From assembly GCA_964291475.2 (NCBI GenBank), contig OZ220063.1:78768-142767 (forward strand): DNA of 64,000 nt, read 5' to 3'. This document shows positions 19,914 to 27,671 of this stretch, piece after piece. The translations under genes and the position numbers were made by a program. The notes below the pieces were generated by a model, which saw only the letters and a program-made list of their open reading frames with translations, was not told the DNA's origin and did not search any database. The stretch comes from DAOUKH01 sp964291475 (GTDB taxonomy: Bacteria; Chloroflexota; Dehalococcoidia; SHYB01). The first letter of the stretch is position 1. The number at the start of each line of letters is the position of its first letter.

Positions 19914-21323
19914 ATGTCACGAGTCGCGACAACCCTCCTGCGTTGGAGCCTCCCGGTCACGATCATGACCTTGGTCGTCGCGGCGTGCTCGGACGGGACG
20001 CCGTCGGCATCCCCGGCCCCTTCGCCGCAGCCGGCCACGGCGACCCCGACCGCCCCACCGGCCGCTCCGACAAGCACGCCGACCGTCGCCGCCCCCACCG
20101 CGGCGTCGCCGGCCGGGGACGGGGAGACCACCTTCGGCAGCCTCGCCTACGTCGGCAGCGACGGCCATGTCTACGTCATGCGCGCCGACGGCTCCAATCG
20201 CATGCGCATCAGCGAGCCGGATCCCGAGGGCGCGCGCGCGGCGCACACGTGGCCCATGTGGTCGGGCGATGGCGGGTCGGTCCTCTTCTCGAGGGTTGTA
20301 GTCGACGCCGACGGGCCGCAGTTCTCCCTGCAATCAGCCACGCTGGGGGACGCCGGGCCCAGCCTCGTCTATGAGAACCCTCCCGGCGCGCGGCTCGTTG
20401 GCCGTAACGCGCCGCACTACACCAACGGCTCTCCCGACGGCCAACACGTGGCGTTCCTCGCCGTCGCGGGGAATATGGCATTGCTTCTCGGCGACGCCGC
20501 GGGCGGGGCTCCGACCCAGTCCATCGTCCAAGGCTCGCCGCTCTACTACGCCTGGACGAACGACTCGGCCCGCCTGCTGCTCCACCTGCGGGACAGCCTG
20601 CTGCTCTTCGAGCCGGGCAGCGACGATGCGCTGACAGTCCTCGACCTGCCGCCCTCGTGGAGCTACCGCGCGCCGGACTGGTCGCCCGACGGGCAGCGCT
20701 TCGCCTTCATCGGCGACTCCGGACAAGGCGCCTCGCTCATGGTGGCCCATGCCGACGGAAGCGACCCGCGAACCCTGGCGCCCGTCTCCACCACCAGCGC
20801 CTTCGCATGGTCGCCCGATGGAAGCCGGATCGTCCTCGCCTCCGAGGTCGCGCCCAGCATAGCGGTGTTCGACGGCCTTCTGCTGGTCAACCCGGAAGAC
20901 GGCCGCACCCGCGTGCTGACCGAAGATGCCGCCATCGCCTTTTTCTGGTCGCCCGACGGCGACCGGCTGGCCGTCATCAGCCTCGCGGAGCAAGGCGGCC
21001 GCCTCGCCGTCACCGTCTTCGACGTCGAGACCGGTGCGGCTCGGCAGGTGGCGGAGTTCATCCCGTCGTCCGACATGCGGGTCATGCTCTCGTTCTTCGA
21101 CCAGTACGCGAAATCGCACCGCATCTGGTCCGCCGACGGCCGCTACCTCGCGCTCAGCGGCTCGCTCACCGGCGACGACGCGACCCCCGAATCGCACGTC
21201 CTCGTGATCGACGCGTCGGGGGAAGAGCCGTCCCGGGCGGTGGTCGCGGGCGCCCTCGCGTTCTGGTCGCCCGTCGCAGCCCCCTCGGACGAAGGCGGCA
21301 TCCGCCTCCACCTAAGGCCCTAA
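19914..21323 (+). CDS. WD40-like beta-propeller lipoprotein (TolB-like)
   Basis: 469 residues. An N-terminal signal with lipobox LVVAAC predicts lipid attachment at Cys24, then a Pro/Ala/Thr/Ser-rich linker (about residues 27-68) leads to a propeller built of PD40 blades marked by WSPDGQRFAF, WSPDGSRIVL, WSPDGDRLAV and WSADGRYLAL. Likely an exported, surface-anchored protein; binding partner unknown. A TATACT at 19878-19883 is a candidate -10. No tol-pal genes lie nearby, so TolB function is not implied. Confidence 0.8.
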   Translation: MSRVATTLLRWSLPVTIMTLVVAACSDGTPSASPAPSPQPATATPTAPPAAPTSTPTVAAPTAASPAGDGETTFGSLAYVGSDGHVYVMRADGSNRMRISEPDPEGARAAHTWPMWSGDGGSVLFSRVVVDADGPQFSLQSATLGDAGPSLVYENPPGARLVGRNAPHYTNGSPDGQHVAFLAVAGNMALLLGDAAGGAPTQSIVQGSPLYYAWTNDSARLLLHLRDSLLLFEPGSDDALTVLDLPPSWSYRAPDWSPDGQRFAFIGDSGQGASLMVAHADGSDPRTLAPVSTTSAFAWSPDGSRIVLASEVAPSIAVFDGLLLVNPEDGRTRVLTEDAAIAFFWSPDGDRLAVISLAEQGGRLAVTVFDVETGAARQVAEFIPSSDMRVMLSFFDQYAKSHRIWSADGRYLALSGSLTGDDATPESHVLVIDASGEEPSRAVVAGALAFWSPVAAPSDEGGIRLHLRP

Positions 21324-21327
21324 CACA

Positions 21328-21431
21328 TTAAGCCTCTCTCCCTCTGGGAGAGACTGAGAGAGGGCAGGGGCGGGACCGGGAGGTCTTACCTCTTCTCCCC
21401 ACGGGAGAAAATTGAGATGAGGGGCCCCCTT
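21328..21431 (+). repeat. Dispersed palindromic repeat, family A (long, two-part copy)
   Basis: First part is TTAAGCCTCTCTCCCTCTGG with its hairpin and GAGAGAGGGC; second part is TCTTCTCCCCACGGGAGAAA then TTGAGATGAGGGGCCCCC. The same two parts occur at 22531 and 24279 in the same order. Confidence 0.8.
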
Positions 21432-21514
21432 ACACCCGCCACCGGTTACCAAAGTTCGCCTCCCTCGCGCCCCCAGTCCGGTTACGCAAGGGTCTCTCCC
21501 TAGGAGGACACCTC

Positions 21515-21549
21515 AAACCTCCCTCCCTCTAGGAGAGACTGAGAGAGGC
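21515..21549 (+). repeat. Dispersed palindromic repeat, family A (first part only)
   Basis: AAACCTCCCTCCCTCTAGG with the complementary arm and GAGAGAGGC; ends 3 bases before the cyclase stop codon. Confidence 0.75.
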
Positions 21550-21552
21550 GCC

Positions 21553-22476
21553 CTAGAACAGCGCGATGGGGTTCACCGCCGACCCCGTACCGCCGGGCAT
21601 GTTCAGCGGAGCGACCGTCAGCATGAACTCGTAGCGCCCCTCTTCGGCACAAGCATCCGCCAGCGGCTCCAGCAGGGCGTTGTCCAGCAGCGGCAGCCCC
21701 AGCGTCGGAATCGCGCCGTGCACCGGCATCGGCAATTCGTAGCCGCTCGGGTTGTGGTCGAGCATGTCCCAGACCAGCAGCGCGACGTCGCGGTCGCGGA
21801 GGACCGGGAAGCACGACGCGTGGGCCCCGGGCCAGGGCGCCGGAGTGATGCCGTACGGCATGTCCGGGTTGGCCGCCTGCCACTGCTCGCGGCCCGCGTA
21901 GAGCACCAACGCATCGCCGGGCAGCAGCTCGACGCCCTCCGCCTCCGCCGCCTCCTCGATCTCCCAGCCGTGGATCGGCGTCTCGCGGGTCACGAAGGCC
22001 CCGCCGCGCAGCCGCGGGATGTCGATCAGCACCCCGCGGGTGACGATGCCGCCCGACCACACATCGATCGAGCCGAACGCCGCCCCGCCGAACTCGATCT
22101 CGCGCTCGGGGTCCCGGCCGTTGTACAACTCGCCCTTGTACCAGATGTGGCAGAGCGCATCGAGGTGCGTCATCGTCATGCCGTGGTGGTAGATGCCGAA
22201 GTAATCGCCGGCGGCGCCGGCCACCGCCCCCTCGATCGGCGACCGCGTCATGTAGTGCTGCACCGGACGCGGATTGTGCGCCCCCATCGTCTTGTCCAAC
22301 GGGCGGCTCAACGACACCGTCCGCCCCGACTTCACGAGACCGGCCGCCGCCACGCGCTTCTCCGGCGTGATCAGGTTCACCGTACCGGCGCCATCATCTT
22401 TCCCCCAGCGCCCCCAATTCCTCCGGTCGGCTAGGTACCCCGCCACCTCGGCTTCCGTCGGCACGCGTTTCTCCAT
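21553..22476 (-). CDS. Cyclase / kynurenine-formamidase family metal hydrolase
   Basis: 307 residues. The metal motif of the cyclase family is present as GIYHHGMTMTHLDALCHIWY, and LIDIPRLRGG, DALVLYAG and the C-terminal LPLLDNALLEPLADAC also fit. Members open cyclic amides or hydrolyse formyl-kynurenine; the substrate here is unknown. ATG at 22476 is chosen for the GGGGGCGGAA upstream; an earlier in-frame ATG at 22527 has none. Flanked by family A repeats on both sides. Confidence 0.85.
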   Translation of the reverse strand: MEKRVPTEAEVAGYLADRRNWGRWGKDDGAGTVNLITPEKRVAAAGLVKSGRTVSLSRPLDKTMGAHNPRPVQHYMTRSPIEGAVAGAAGDYFGIYHHGMTMTHLDALCHIWYKGELYNGRDPEREIEFGGAAFGSIDVWSGGIVTRGVLIDIPRLRGGAFVTRETPIHGWEIEEAAEAEGVELLPGDALVLYAGREQWQAANPDMPYGITPAPWPGAHASCFPVLRDRDVALLVWDMLDHNPSGYELPMPVHGAIPTLGLPLLDNALLEPLADACAEEGRYEFMLTVAPLNMPGGTGSAVNPIALF

Positions 22477-22530
22477 TGTTCCGCCCCCTCGGTGCATTGC
22501 TGTCAAAGCGCCGCGATTGTAGCGCACACC

Positions 22531-22628
22531 TTAAGCCTCCCTCCCTCTGGGAAAGACTGAGAGAGGGCGGGGGCAGGGAGGTCTTTCCTCTTCTCCCCCC
22601 GGGAGAAGATTGAGATGAGGGGCCCCCT
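22531..22628 (+). repeat. Dispersed palindromic repeat, family A (long, two-part copy)
   Basis: TTAAGCCTCCCTCCCTCTGG..., then TTCTCCCCCCGGGAGAAGAT and TGAGATGAGGGGCCCCC: almost the same as the copies at 21328 and 24279. Lies between the divergent cyclase and MBL-fold genes. Confidence 0.8.
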
Positions 22629-22746
22629 GATCACCGCCACAGGCCACTCGACCCTGCCACCCAACCTTCGATCACCGGCTAAGCGCACCGACGCACCCCC
22701 ATTCGCGGTATGATTCGCGCGGCGCCCGCGGCCTACGGAGGATTCG

Positions 22747-23577
22747 ATGACCGCCCTGGAACGCATCGGCCGGCACATCCACCGGCTGCACATCAAGGAC
22801 ACCCACGCCTTCCACCCAGGCGGCACCAACATCTACTTCGTCGGCGACCCCGCCACGGAGATGACCCTCGTCGACACCGGCGAGCAGGACCGGGAGTGGA
22901 CGCGCCTCATCCTCGAGGCCTACCGCGCGCTCGGCGAACCCAAGATCGCCGCCATCCTCATCACTCACGGCCACGTCGACCACGTCGGCGGCCTCGACCG
23001 CATCCACGAGGTCATGCGGGCGCCGGTGCGCTGCCACCCCAAGCTCGTCGAGAAGCTCGTCCCCTACCTCGGGACGGAGTGGGTGACGAAGCTCCGCTCC
23101 CGCGAGCGCATCGCCGCGGGCGGTGGGGCCGTCCTCGAAGCCCGCTTCACCCCCGGCCACGCCGAGGACCACGCCTGCTTCTTCCTCAACCGCGAGAAGA
23201 TCGCCCTCACCGGCGACACCATCCTCGGCTCCAGCACCAGCGTCGTCCAGGACCTCGCCAGCTACATGAAGTCGCTCGCCCTCATCGAACGCTTCAAGCC
23301 GCGCGTCATCTGTCCCGCGCACGGAAAGATCGTCCACAACCCCCCCGAGTGGGTCGCCGGCTACATCAAGCACCGCAACCTCCGGGAGCGGCAGGTGCTC
23401 GGGGCCCTCCGGGATGGCCTCGGCGACGCCGACGAAATCGTCCGCCGCATCTACCCTAAGAACCTCAAGAAGGCCCTCCGCCAAGCCGCCGCCGGCAACG
23501 TCCGCCAGCACCTCGCCAAGCTCCAAAAGGACGGCCTCATCGAGGAGATCCCGGCGCGGTTCGTCGTGGCCGGCTAG
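22747..23577 (+). CDS. Metallo-beta-lactamase-fold hydrolase with C-terminal helical domain
   Basis: 276 residues. Metal ligands are complete: ITHGHVDHVGG (HxHxDH), PGHAEDHACF, TGDTIL and CPAHGKIV. The tail after about residue 205 (RQVLGALRDGL...LAKLQKDGLIEEI) matches the winged-helix extension of LACTB2-like hydrolases or beta-lactamase-like thioesterases. A TATGAT -10-like box lies at about 22709. Probably an acyl-thioester or phosphodiester hydrolase; not an antibiotic beta-lactamase. Confidence 0.85.
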   Translation: MTALERIGRHIHRLHIKDTHAFHPGGTNIYFVGDPATEMTLVDTGEQDREWTRLILEAYRALGEPKIAAILITHGHVDHVGGLDRIHEVMRAPVRCHPKLVEKLVPYLGTEWVTKLRSRERIAAGGGAVLEARFTPGHAEDHACFFLNREKIALTGDTILGSSTSVVQDLASYMKSLALIERFKPRVICPAHGKIVHNPPEWVAGYIKHRNLRERQVLGALRDGLGDADEIVRRIYPKNLKKALRQAAAGNVRQHLAKLQKDGLIEEIPARFVVAG

Positions 23578-23584
23578 AGCTTCC

Positions 23585-23621
23585 TTAAGCCGCTCCCCCT
23601 CTGGGGGAGATTGAGAGAGGG
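23585..23621 (+). repeat. Dispersed palindromic repeat, family A (first part only)
   Basis: TTAAGCCGCTCCCCCTCTGG with GGGGGAGATTGAGAGAGGGC, just after the MBL-fold gene. Confidence 0.75.
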
Positions 23622-23669
23622 CGCGCGCCGCTAGGTGCGCGGGTGCCCGCCAAAAACCAAGCGCGCCGT

Positions 23670-23698
23670 TTGACAGCCCAGGCCGCCGTTGGTACGTT
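23670..23698 (+). promoter_or_regulatory. Sigma-70 promoter of the SnoaL-like gene
   Basis: TTGACA at 23670-23675, 17-base spacer, TACGTT at 23693-23698, 30 bases before the ATG at 23729. Confidence 0.6.
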
Positions 23699-23728
23699 CC
23701 CGACCCAACAGGAACACCGGAGGTTCAC

Positions 23729-24160
23729 ATGACGGACGAGCGCAGCCGCCGCACCGCCGACGAGGTCGAGATCGCCAAGCTCCTGGCAAAACTGGGACAG
23801 ATGGCCGACGATGGCGACCTCAACGAGTACGCCCAGCTCTTCACCGAGGACGGCTCGTGGACCGGCCCCGCCGGCGACACCCGCACCGGCCGCGCCGACA
23901 TCATCGCCGGCGCCCAGCAACGCCGGGACGACGGCATCCAGGGCCCCGGCACCAACTCCTTCCACCTGATCTCCAACGTCAACATCGAGGTCGACGGCGA
24001 TACCGCCACCGGCAAGACCTACTATCACTACTACCGCAACGCGGATGCCATCCCCCAGCTCACCACCATGGGCGTCTACCGCGACCAGTTCCGCCGCACT
24101 CCCGAAGGCTGGCGCATGGCCAAACGGGTCATCCACGGCCCGGGCGTCGCCCCGCCGTAG
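23729..24160 (+). CDS. SnoaL-like (NTF2-fold) protein
   Basis: 143 residues with the NTF2/SnoaL pattern: an N-terminal helix (EVEIAKLLAKLGQMADDGDLNEYAQLFTEDG), a turn containing GRADIIAGA and the barrel strands ending GWRMAKRVIHG. This fold includes ring cyclases, dehydratases and dioxygenase beta subunits; no catalytic assignment is possible. GGAGG lies 6 bases before the ATG, and the gene has its own promoter at 23670. Confidence 0.75.
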   Translation: MTDERSRRTADEVEIAKLLAKLGQMADDGDLNEYAQLFTEDGSWTGPAGDTRTGRADIIAGAQQRRDDGIQGPGTNSFHLISNVNIEVDGDTATGKTYYHYYRNADAIPQLTTMGVYRDQFRRTPEGWRMAKRVIHGPGVAPP

Positions 24161-24194
24161 GGGCGCCCCTTGCGGGTGCCCGCTCCCTCCCCTA

Positions 24195-24220
24195 TAGGGG
24201 CGATTCACGAATCGCCCGTC
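24195..24220 (+). repeat. Short palindromic repeat, family B
   Basis: GGGCGATTC and GAATCGCCC form 9-bp arms around two bases (24198-24217), preceded by TATAGG. Same layout as the elements at 24431 and 24501 (GTAGGGGCG, palindrome, CCCGCCCC). Confidence 0.6.
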
Positions 24221-24278
24221 CCCTCCGACCTCTCCCCCTCTGGGGTCGCCGCACATCTCTCCCTCTGGGAGGAGCGCC

Positions 24279-24386
24279 TTAAACCTCCCTCCCTCTGGGA
24301 GGGACTGAGGGCGGGCCGGGGTGGGGCGCGGTGGTCCCTCCGGCCTCTTCCCCCACGGGAGAAGATTGAGATGAGGGGCCCCCTCT
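24279..24386 (+). repeat. Dispersed palindromic repeat, family A (long, two-part copy)
   Basis: TTAAACCTCCCTCCCTCTGG..., then TTCCCCCACGGGAGAAGATT and GAGATGAGGGGCCCCC. A partial extra copy (CTCTCCCTCTGGGAGGAG) is just upstream at about 24255. Confidence 0.8.
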
Positions 24387-24430
24387 AGCCACCACAGGTT
24401 CTCGAAGCCGCCCGTCCCGATTCCCCACCC

Positions 24431-24460
24431 GTAGGCGCGACCCTTGTGGTCGCCCGCCCC
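24431..24460 (+). repeat. Short palindromic repeat, family B
   Basis: GTAGGCGCGACC, a short loop, GGTCGCCCG; arms at 24437-24442 and 24448-24453. Confidence 0.55.
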
Positions 24461-24500
24461 TCAACCGCCAACCGCCATCGAAACTCGCCGCACCTCCCCC

Positions 24501-24530
24501 GTAGGGGCGCGTCGCGACGCGCCCACCCCC
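24501..24530 (+). repeat. Short palindromic repeat, family B (perfect 20-bp palindrome)
   Basis: After GTAGG, positions 24505-24524 (GGGCGCGTCG and its exact complement) are a perfect palindrome. The arm sequences differ among the three family B copies while the flanks GTAGG and CCC are kept. Confidence 0.6.
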
Positions 24531-24663
24531 TCAACACCACAAACCGCCATCGAAACCCCCCACCCGGATTCGCGACATGAGACCCTTGACGGCCTCTTGC
24601 CAAGGGCCTTATCATTGGACTACGAACATACGTCCTGACCGTGGAGCATTGGTCAGTCTATGT

Positions 24664-24945
24664 TCAGCGCCTCCCGCGAGGGAGCGTGCACCCGCGCCGC
24701 GACGCCCTCCACAACCGACCGGCGCCCGCGCCTCCCGTAAGGGAGCGTGCACCTTGCGCCCGACCGCCCGATTAGCGCGTCCGGCGCGCGCCTCCCGTAA
24801 GGGAGTGTGCAACTTGCGCTGGACATCCGACTAACGTGCCCGGCGCGCGCCTCCCGTGAGGGAGCGTGCACCTTGCGCCGGATCATCCGACTGCGCGTTG
24901 GCCCGGCGCGCGCCTCCCGTGAGGGAGCGTGCGACCCGCGCCGGG
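24664..24945 (+). repeat. Array of five ~61-bp units, each with a GNRA-capped hairpin
   Basis: Cores CTCCC-loop-GGGAG start at 24671, 24732, 24792, 24851 and 24914 (spacings 61, 60, 59, 63). Loops are GCGA, GTAA, GTAA, GTGA and GTGA, all GNRA on the plus strand; the outer arms (GCGCG with CGTGC) also pair, and the one change in the 3' arm (C to T in unit 3) keeps a G-U pair. Sequence between cores drifts, so this is not a CRISPR array. It lies between convergent genes, with no protein gene. Confidence 0.7.
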
Positions 24946-24962
24946 AGGCCCTTCGGGGCCTC
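24945..24962 (+). other. UUCG-capped hairpin after the GNRA array
   Basis: GAGGCCC and GGGCCTC form a 7-bp stem closed by TTCG. No T-run follows on the plus strand (A-run at 24971-24977), so it is not a standard terminator; it may cap an array transcript. Confidence 0.45.
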
Positions 24963-25030
24963 GCCGGCGCAAAAAAACACAAAGTTAGAGCTGCGCCAAA
25001 ACGCACCGCGAGAGGCCTCGAAACCCGCGC

Positions 25031-25849
25031 CTACTCCTTCACCAGCGGGTAGCGTTCGTAGATGTCGACGCCAAGCTCCGTCATCAGGTCTTCGTCGTAG
25101 ACGATGCGGCCCGTGTAGGTCTTGGGGTCCTGCGTCACCATCCAAAGGGCGGCGTCGGCGGTGATTTGACCCGTCTCCCACGCGCCGACGAAGGGGTGGT
25201 CGGGGCCGCGGAACCAGACCTGCCCCTCGGTCGCCACGCCGCGCTTCGGAGACACGACGTTGACCGCGATCCCGTAGGGCCAGATCTCGCCGGCCAAGCC
25301 CTGCGTCAGACGTTCGGTGTGGCGCTTGCCCGCGCCGTAGGCCGTGCCGCCGACGCCCACGGCGTCGTACGGCCCCTCGCCCGGCCCGATCGCGCCGGTG
25401 GAGGAAAGGTTCAGGATGTGGCCGCCGCCCTGTTCCTTCATCTGAGGCAGCACGGCCTTCGCCGAGATGAAGATGGGCCGGATGTTGATCTTCCACAGCA
25501 GGTCGAAGTGCTTCGTCTGCATGGTCTCGATCTTCCCCGGAATGAGCACGGCCGCGTTGTTGACCCAGATGTCGAGCCGGCCCCACTGCTCCACCGCCGC
25601 CGCGGCCAGCGCCTCGATCTGCGCGTCGTCGGTCACGTCGCAGCGGACGCCGATGGCCTCGCCGCCGGCCTCCTCGATCTGGCCCACCGTTTTGGCGATG
25701 CTGCCGGGGATGCGAAAGTCGCCCTCGTTCTCCGTGCGCGCCGACACCACCACCTTCGCGCCCTCGGCGGCGAAGGTGAGCGCCATGTCGCGCCCGATGC
25801 CCCGGCTCGCGCCGGTGACGACGACGGTCTTGCCTTCGAGTTTGCCCAT
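25031..25849 (-). CDS. Short-chain dehydrogenase/reductase (SDR)
   Basis: 272 residues: cofactor motif TGASRGIGRDMAL near residue 12, NNAAVL, active Ser in LNLSSTGAIG and the YGAGK pair. An extra segment around residues 148-160 (GPGEGPYDAVGVGG) is longer than in classical SDRs. ATG at 25849 follows a G-rich ribosome-binding region. NAD(P)-linked alcohol/ketone oxidoreductase, substrate unknown. Its end faces the repeat-filled gap 24161-25030. Confidence 0.88.
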   Translation of the reverse strand: MGKLEGKTVVVTGASRGIGRDMALTFAAEGAKVVVSARTENEGDFRIPGSIAKTVGQIEEAGGEAIGVRCDVTDDAQIEALAAAAVEQWGRLDIWVNNAAVLIPGKIETMQTKHFDLLWKINIRPIFISAKAVLPQMKEQGGGHILNLSSTGAIGPGEGPYDAVGVGGTAYGAGKRHTERLTQGLAGEIWPYGIAVNVVSPKRGVATEGQVWFRGPDHPFVGAWETGQITADAALWMVTQDPKTYTGRIVYDEDLMTELGVDIYERYPLVKE

Positions 25850-26010
25850 GCCTCTCGTGCTCCTTCCCCGCCGGATGCCGGCGGGCCGAACGAGCGCCAT
25901 TCTAGCCCGCGCCTTCCGGGACGCCAACGCCGCGGCGCGCTGGTATGCTTGCGCCAACCCAATCGCGCCTGACTCGGCGCGACAAGAAACGAGCAAAAGG
26001 ACGGCAGACC

Positions 26011-26331
26011 ATGTACCTGATCCGAAGAGTCGCGAACACCCAGCCCGGCAAGGCGTGGCAGGTCGCCGGCTACCTCGCGAAGATCTGCGCCGCTTACGAG
26101 GGGGGCGGGCGCGACAAGGCCCGCATCTACGTCGGCAACGGCCTGCCCGGCGACCAGAACGTCGCCTACGCCGAGTGGACGCAGGACCGCATCGAGCCCA
26201 ACCCGCCGGGGAACGTCCCCAAGGAGGTCTTCTCACTGCACCGCGAGATGCAGGAGCTCATCACCTCCTACGACATCGAGTTCTACGAAGTGGCGACGGC
26301 GGAGAAGCTGGCCGAGCGCGGCATGGGCTAG
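26011..26331 (+). CDS. Small protein of unknown family upstream of the UGSC selenoprotein gene
   Basis: 106 residues starting MYLIRRVANTQPGKAWQVAGYLAKICAAYE. The alternation of strands and helices and its size suggest a dimeric alpha/beta barrel such as the antibiotic-monooxygenase group, but no defining motif was recognised. It ends 74 bases before the next gene, which has its own promoter. Confidence 0.6.
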   Translation: MYLIRRVANTQPGKAWQVAGYLAKICAAYEGGGRDKARIYVGNGLPGDQNVAYAEWTQDRIEPNPPGNVPKEVFSLHREMQELITSYDIEFYEVATAEKLAERGMG

Positions 26332-26343
26332 GCGCCCGCTCGC

Positions 26344-26372
26344 TTGACACGCCCCAGGCCCCTGCCTAGAGT
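26344..26372 (+). promoter_or_regulatory. Sigma-70 promoter of the UGSC selenoprotein gene
   Basis: TTGACA at 26344-26349, 17-base spacer, TAGAGT at 26367-26372, 33 bases before the ATG. Confidence 0.65.
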
Positions 26373-26405
26373 CCGAGAGCAAGAAGACCCGGCGCGAGGT
26401 GGACG

Positions 26406-26951
26406 ATGTCTGAGCGAATCACCATCCTGCTCCCCCACGGCGAGCCCGACGACGTCGCGAGCAAGCTCGCCGAGCGGCTGCCCGACCTCCAGGGCAAGAA
26501 GGTCGGCTTCGTCGACAACGAGCTGTGGCGCTCGATGCACATCCTCGTCGACGAGCTCGGCGAAACGCTCAAGCGCGACCACGGCGTCACCGAGACGGAG
26601 ACCATCTTCCTCTCGCCCGGCGCGGGCGCCCTCCCCAAGAAGTATCAGGACGCACTGGAGGAGCTGGCCACGAGGGTCGACGCCGTGGTGACCGGCCTCG
26701 GCAACTGAGGCTCTTGCACGGCGTGGAGTATCCACGAAAGCGCGAGTCTCGAAGAGCTGGGCGTCCCCACCGTCGGCTTCGTCACCGAGCAGTTCAAGGG
26801 CCTGGCCAATGCCACCGCCCGCGGCAAGAAGATGCCCGACCTGCCCATCATCGTCCTCCCTCACCGCTACGACCACCTGCCTGAACAGGACATCCGCGAG
26901 GACGTCCGCAACCGCGTCGGCGACGTCATCAACACCCTGACACAGGCGTAG
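26406..26951 (+). CDS. UGSC-family selenoprotein (in-frame TGA read as selenocysteine)
   Basis: Reading through the TGA at 26706-26708 gives one 181-residue protein in a single frame, ending with TAG at 26951. The TGA is residue 101, in the motif GLGN-U-GSC-TAWSIHE, which names the UGSC family of (seleno)proteins, known in selenocysteine and cysteine forms. The N-terminal half (LLPHGEPDDVASKLAERLPDLQGKKVGFVDN) and C-terminal half (LEELGVPTVGFVTEQFKGLA) both look conserved, as expected for one gene. A SECIS-like hairpin follows the TGA, and selB is in the window. The reaction is unknown; U-x-x-C suggests thiol/selenol redox or nucleophilic chemistry. A TGA-terminated 100-residue protein would lose the whole motif. 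Confidence 0.88.
26706..26740 (+). promoter_or_regulatory. Candidate bacterial SECIS element of the UGSC gene
   Basis: CGTGGA (26722-26727) pairs with TCCACG (26731-26736) around the 3-base loop GTA. The loop begins 22 bases after the T of the TGA and its first base is G. Both fit the published bacterial SECIS rules (loop 16-37 bases from UGA, G among the first two loop bases). Confidence 0.7.
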
Positions 26952-26960
26952 CCGGCAGGC

Positions 26961-27671
26961 CTACGGGATGTCCATCTCCCCGAGGCGGCGGACGGTGAGG
27001 TAGACGAAGACGACCGTGACCACGGCGGCGCCGATGAGCGCGGCGGTGAGATCGATGGCGCGGTTGGAGAGGGCGCTCAACCCTTCTCCGTCCAGTCCGT
27101 GCATGATGCCGATGGTGTAGCCCCGGATGCTCAGGTAGCGGATGCCGGAGATCAAGCTCGCCATCAGCCCTTCCCAGAGCAGGACGTAGACGAGCGCGAA
27201 GCCGAGCGCCTTGTTGCTCACCAGCCCGGCCCAGGTGAAGAGCGCGGTGTACGCCGCCACGCCGACGAGTACGCCGATGCCCGCTGCCACCGCGGCTTGG
27301 GCAGGGTCGTTCTCGACCGCGATGGCCGCGACGACCACCGCCGCGATCACCGCGATGGGGCCGGCCACGAGCACCGTTCCCGCCACTTTGGGCAGGACGA
27401 TGGCGAGGCGGGAGATCGGCTTCATCGCCAGGAGGCTCAGCGTCCGGTCCTCCACCTCGTTTCCGAACGCGGCGGTCGCCAGCACCATCACGGCAATGGG
27501 CAAGACCGTCGCGATCACCAGCCCGTCGAGGGTGCCGTTGATGACCCCGTCTCCACTGCCGCCCGCAACCGCCGCGACCAGGACAGGAAGCCCGGCGAGC
27601 AGCACCAGGAGAAGCAGCCGGCGGGGGCTCGCCGCCTGGCGGAACGACAGCGTGAACAGCGGAAAACTCAT
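26961..27671 (-). CDS. ABC-2 type transporter permease
   Basis: 236 residues with six predicted membrane segments and the ABC-2 cytoplasmic motif NEVEDRTLSLLAMKPISR. Last gene of a four-gene set (ATPase, permease, ATPase, permease) in which each start overlaps the previous stop by 4 bases. Pairs with the ATPase at 27668. Cargo unknown; such exporters move lipids, polysaccharides or drugs. Convergent with the UGSC gene (9-base gap). Confidence 0.85.
   Translation of the reverse strand: MSFPLFTLSFRQAASPRRLLLLVLLAGLPVLVAAVAGGSGDGVINGTLDGLVIATVLPIAVMVLATAAFGNEVEDRTLSLLAMKPISRLAIVLPKVAGTVLVAGPIAVIAAVVVAAIAVENDPAQAAVAAGIGVLVGVAAYTALFTWAGLVSNKALGFALVYVLLWEGLMASLISGIRYLSIRGYTIGIMHGLDGEGLSALSNRAIDLTAALIGAAVVTVVFVYLTVRRLGEMDIP

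Noticed and set aside
24945..24977. Bidirectional terminator between the array and the SDR gene
   Set aside because: The T-run (minus strand) precedes rather than follows the hairpin, and no T-run follows on the plus strand.
24653..25006. Possible CRISPR array or repeat protein in the ~61-bp repeats
   Set aside because: Repeats are degenerate and the between-core sequences resemble each other (units 3 and 4), there are no cas genes, and the repeating peptide on the minus strand has no start or ribosome binding site.
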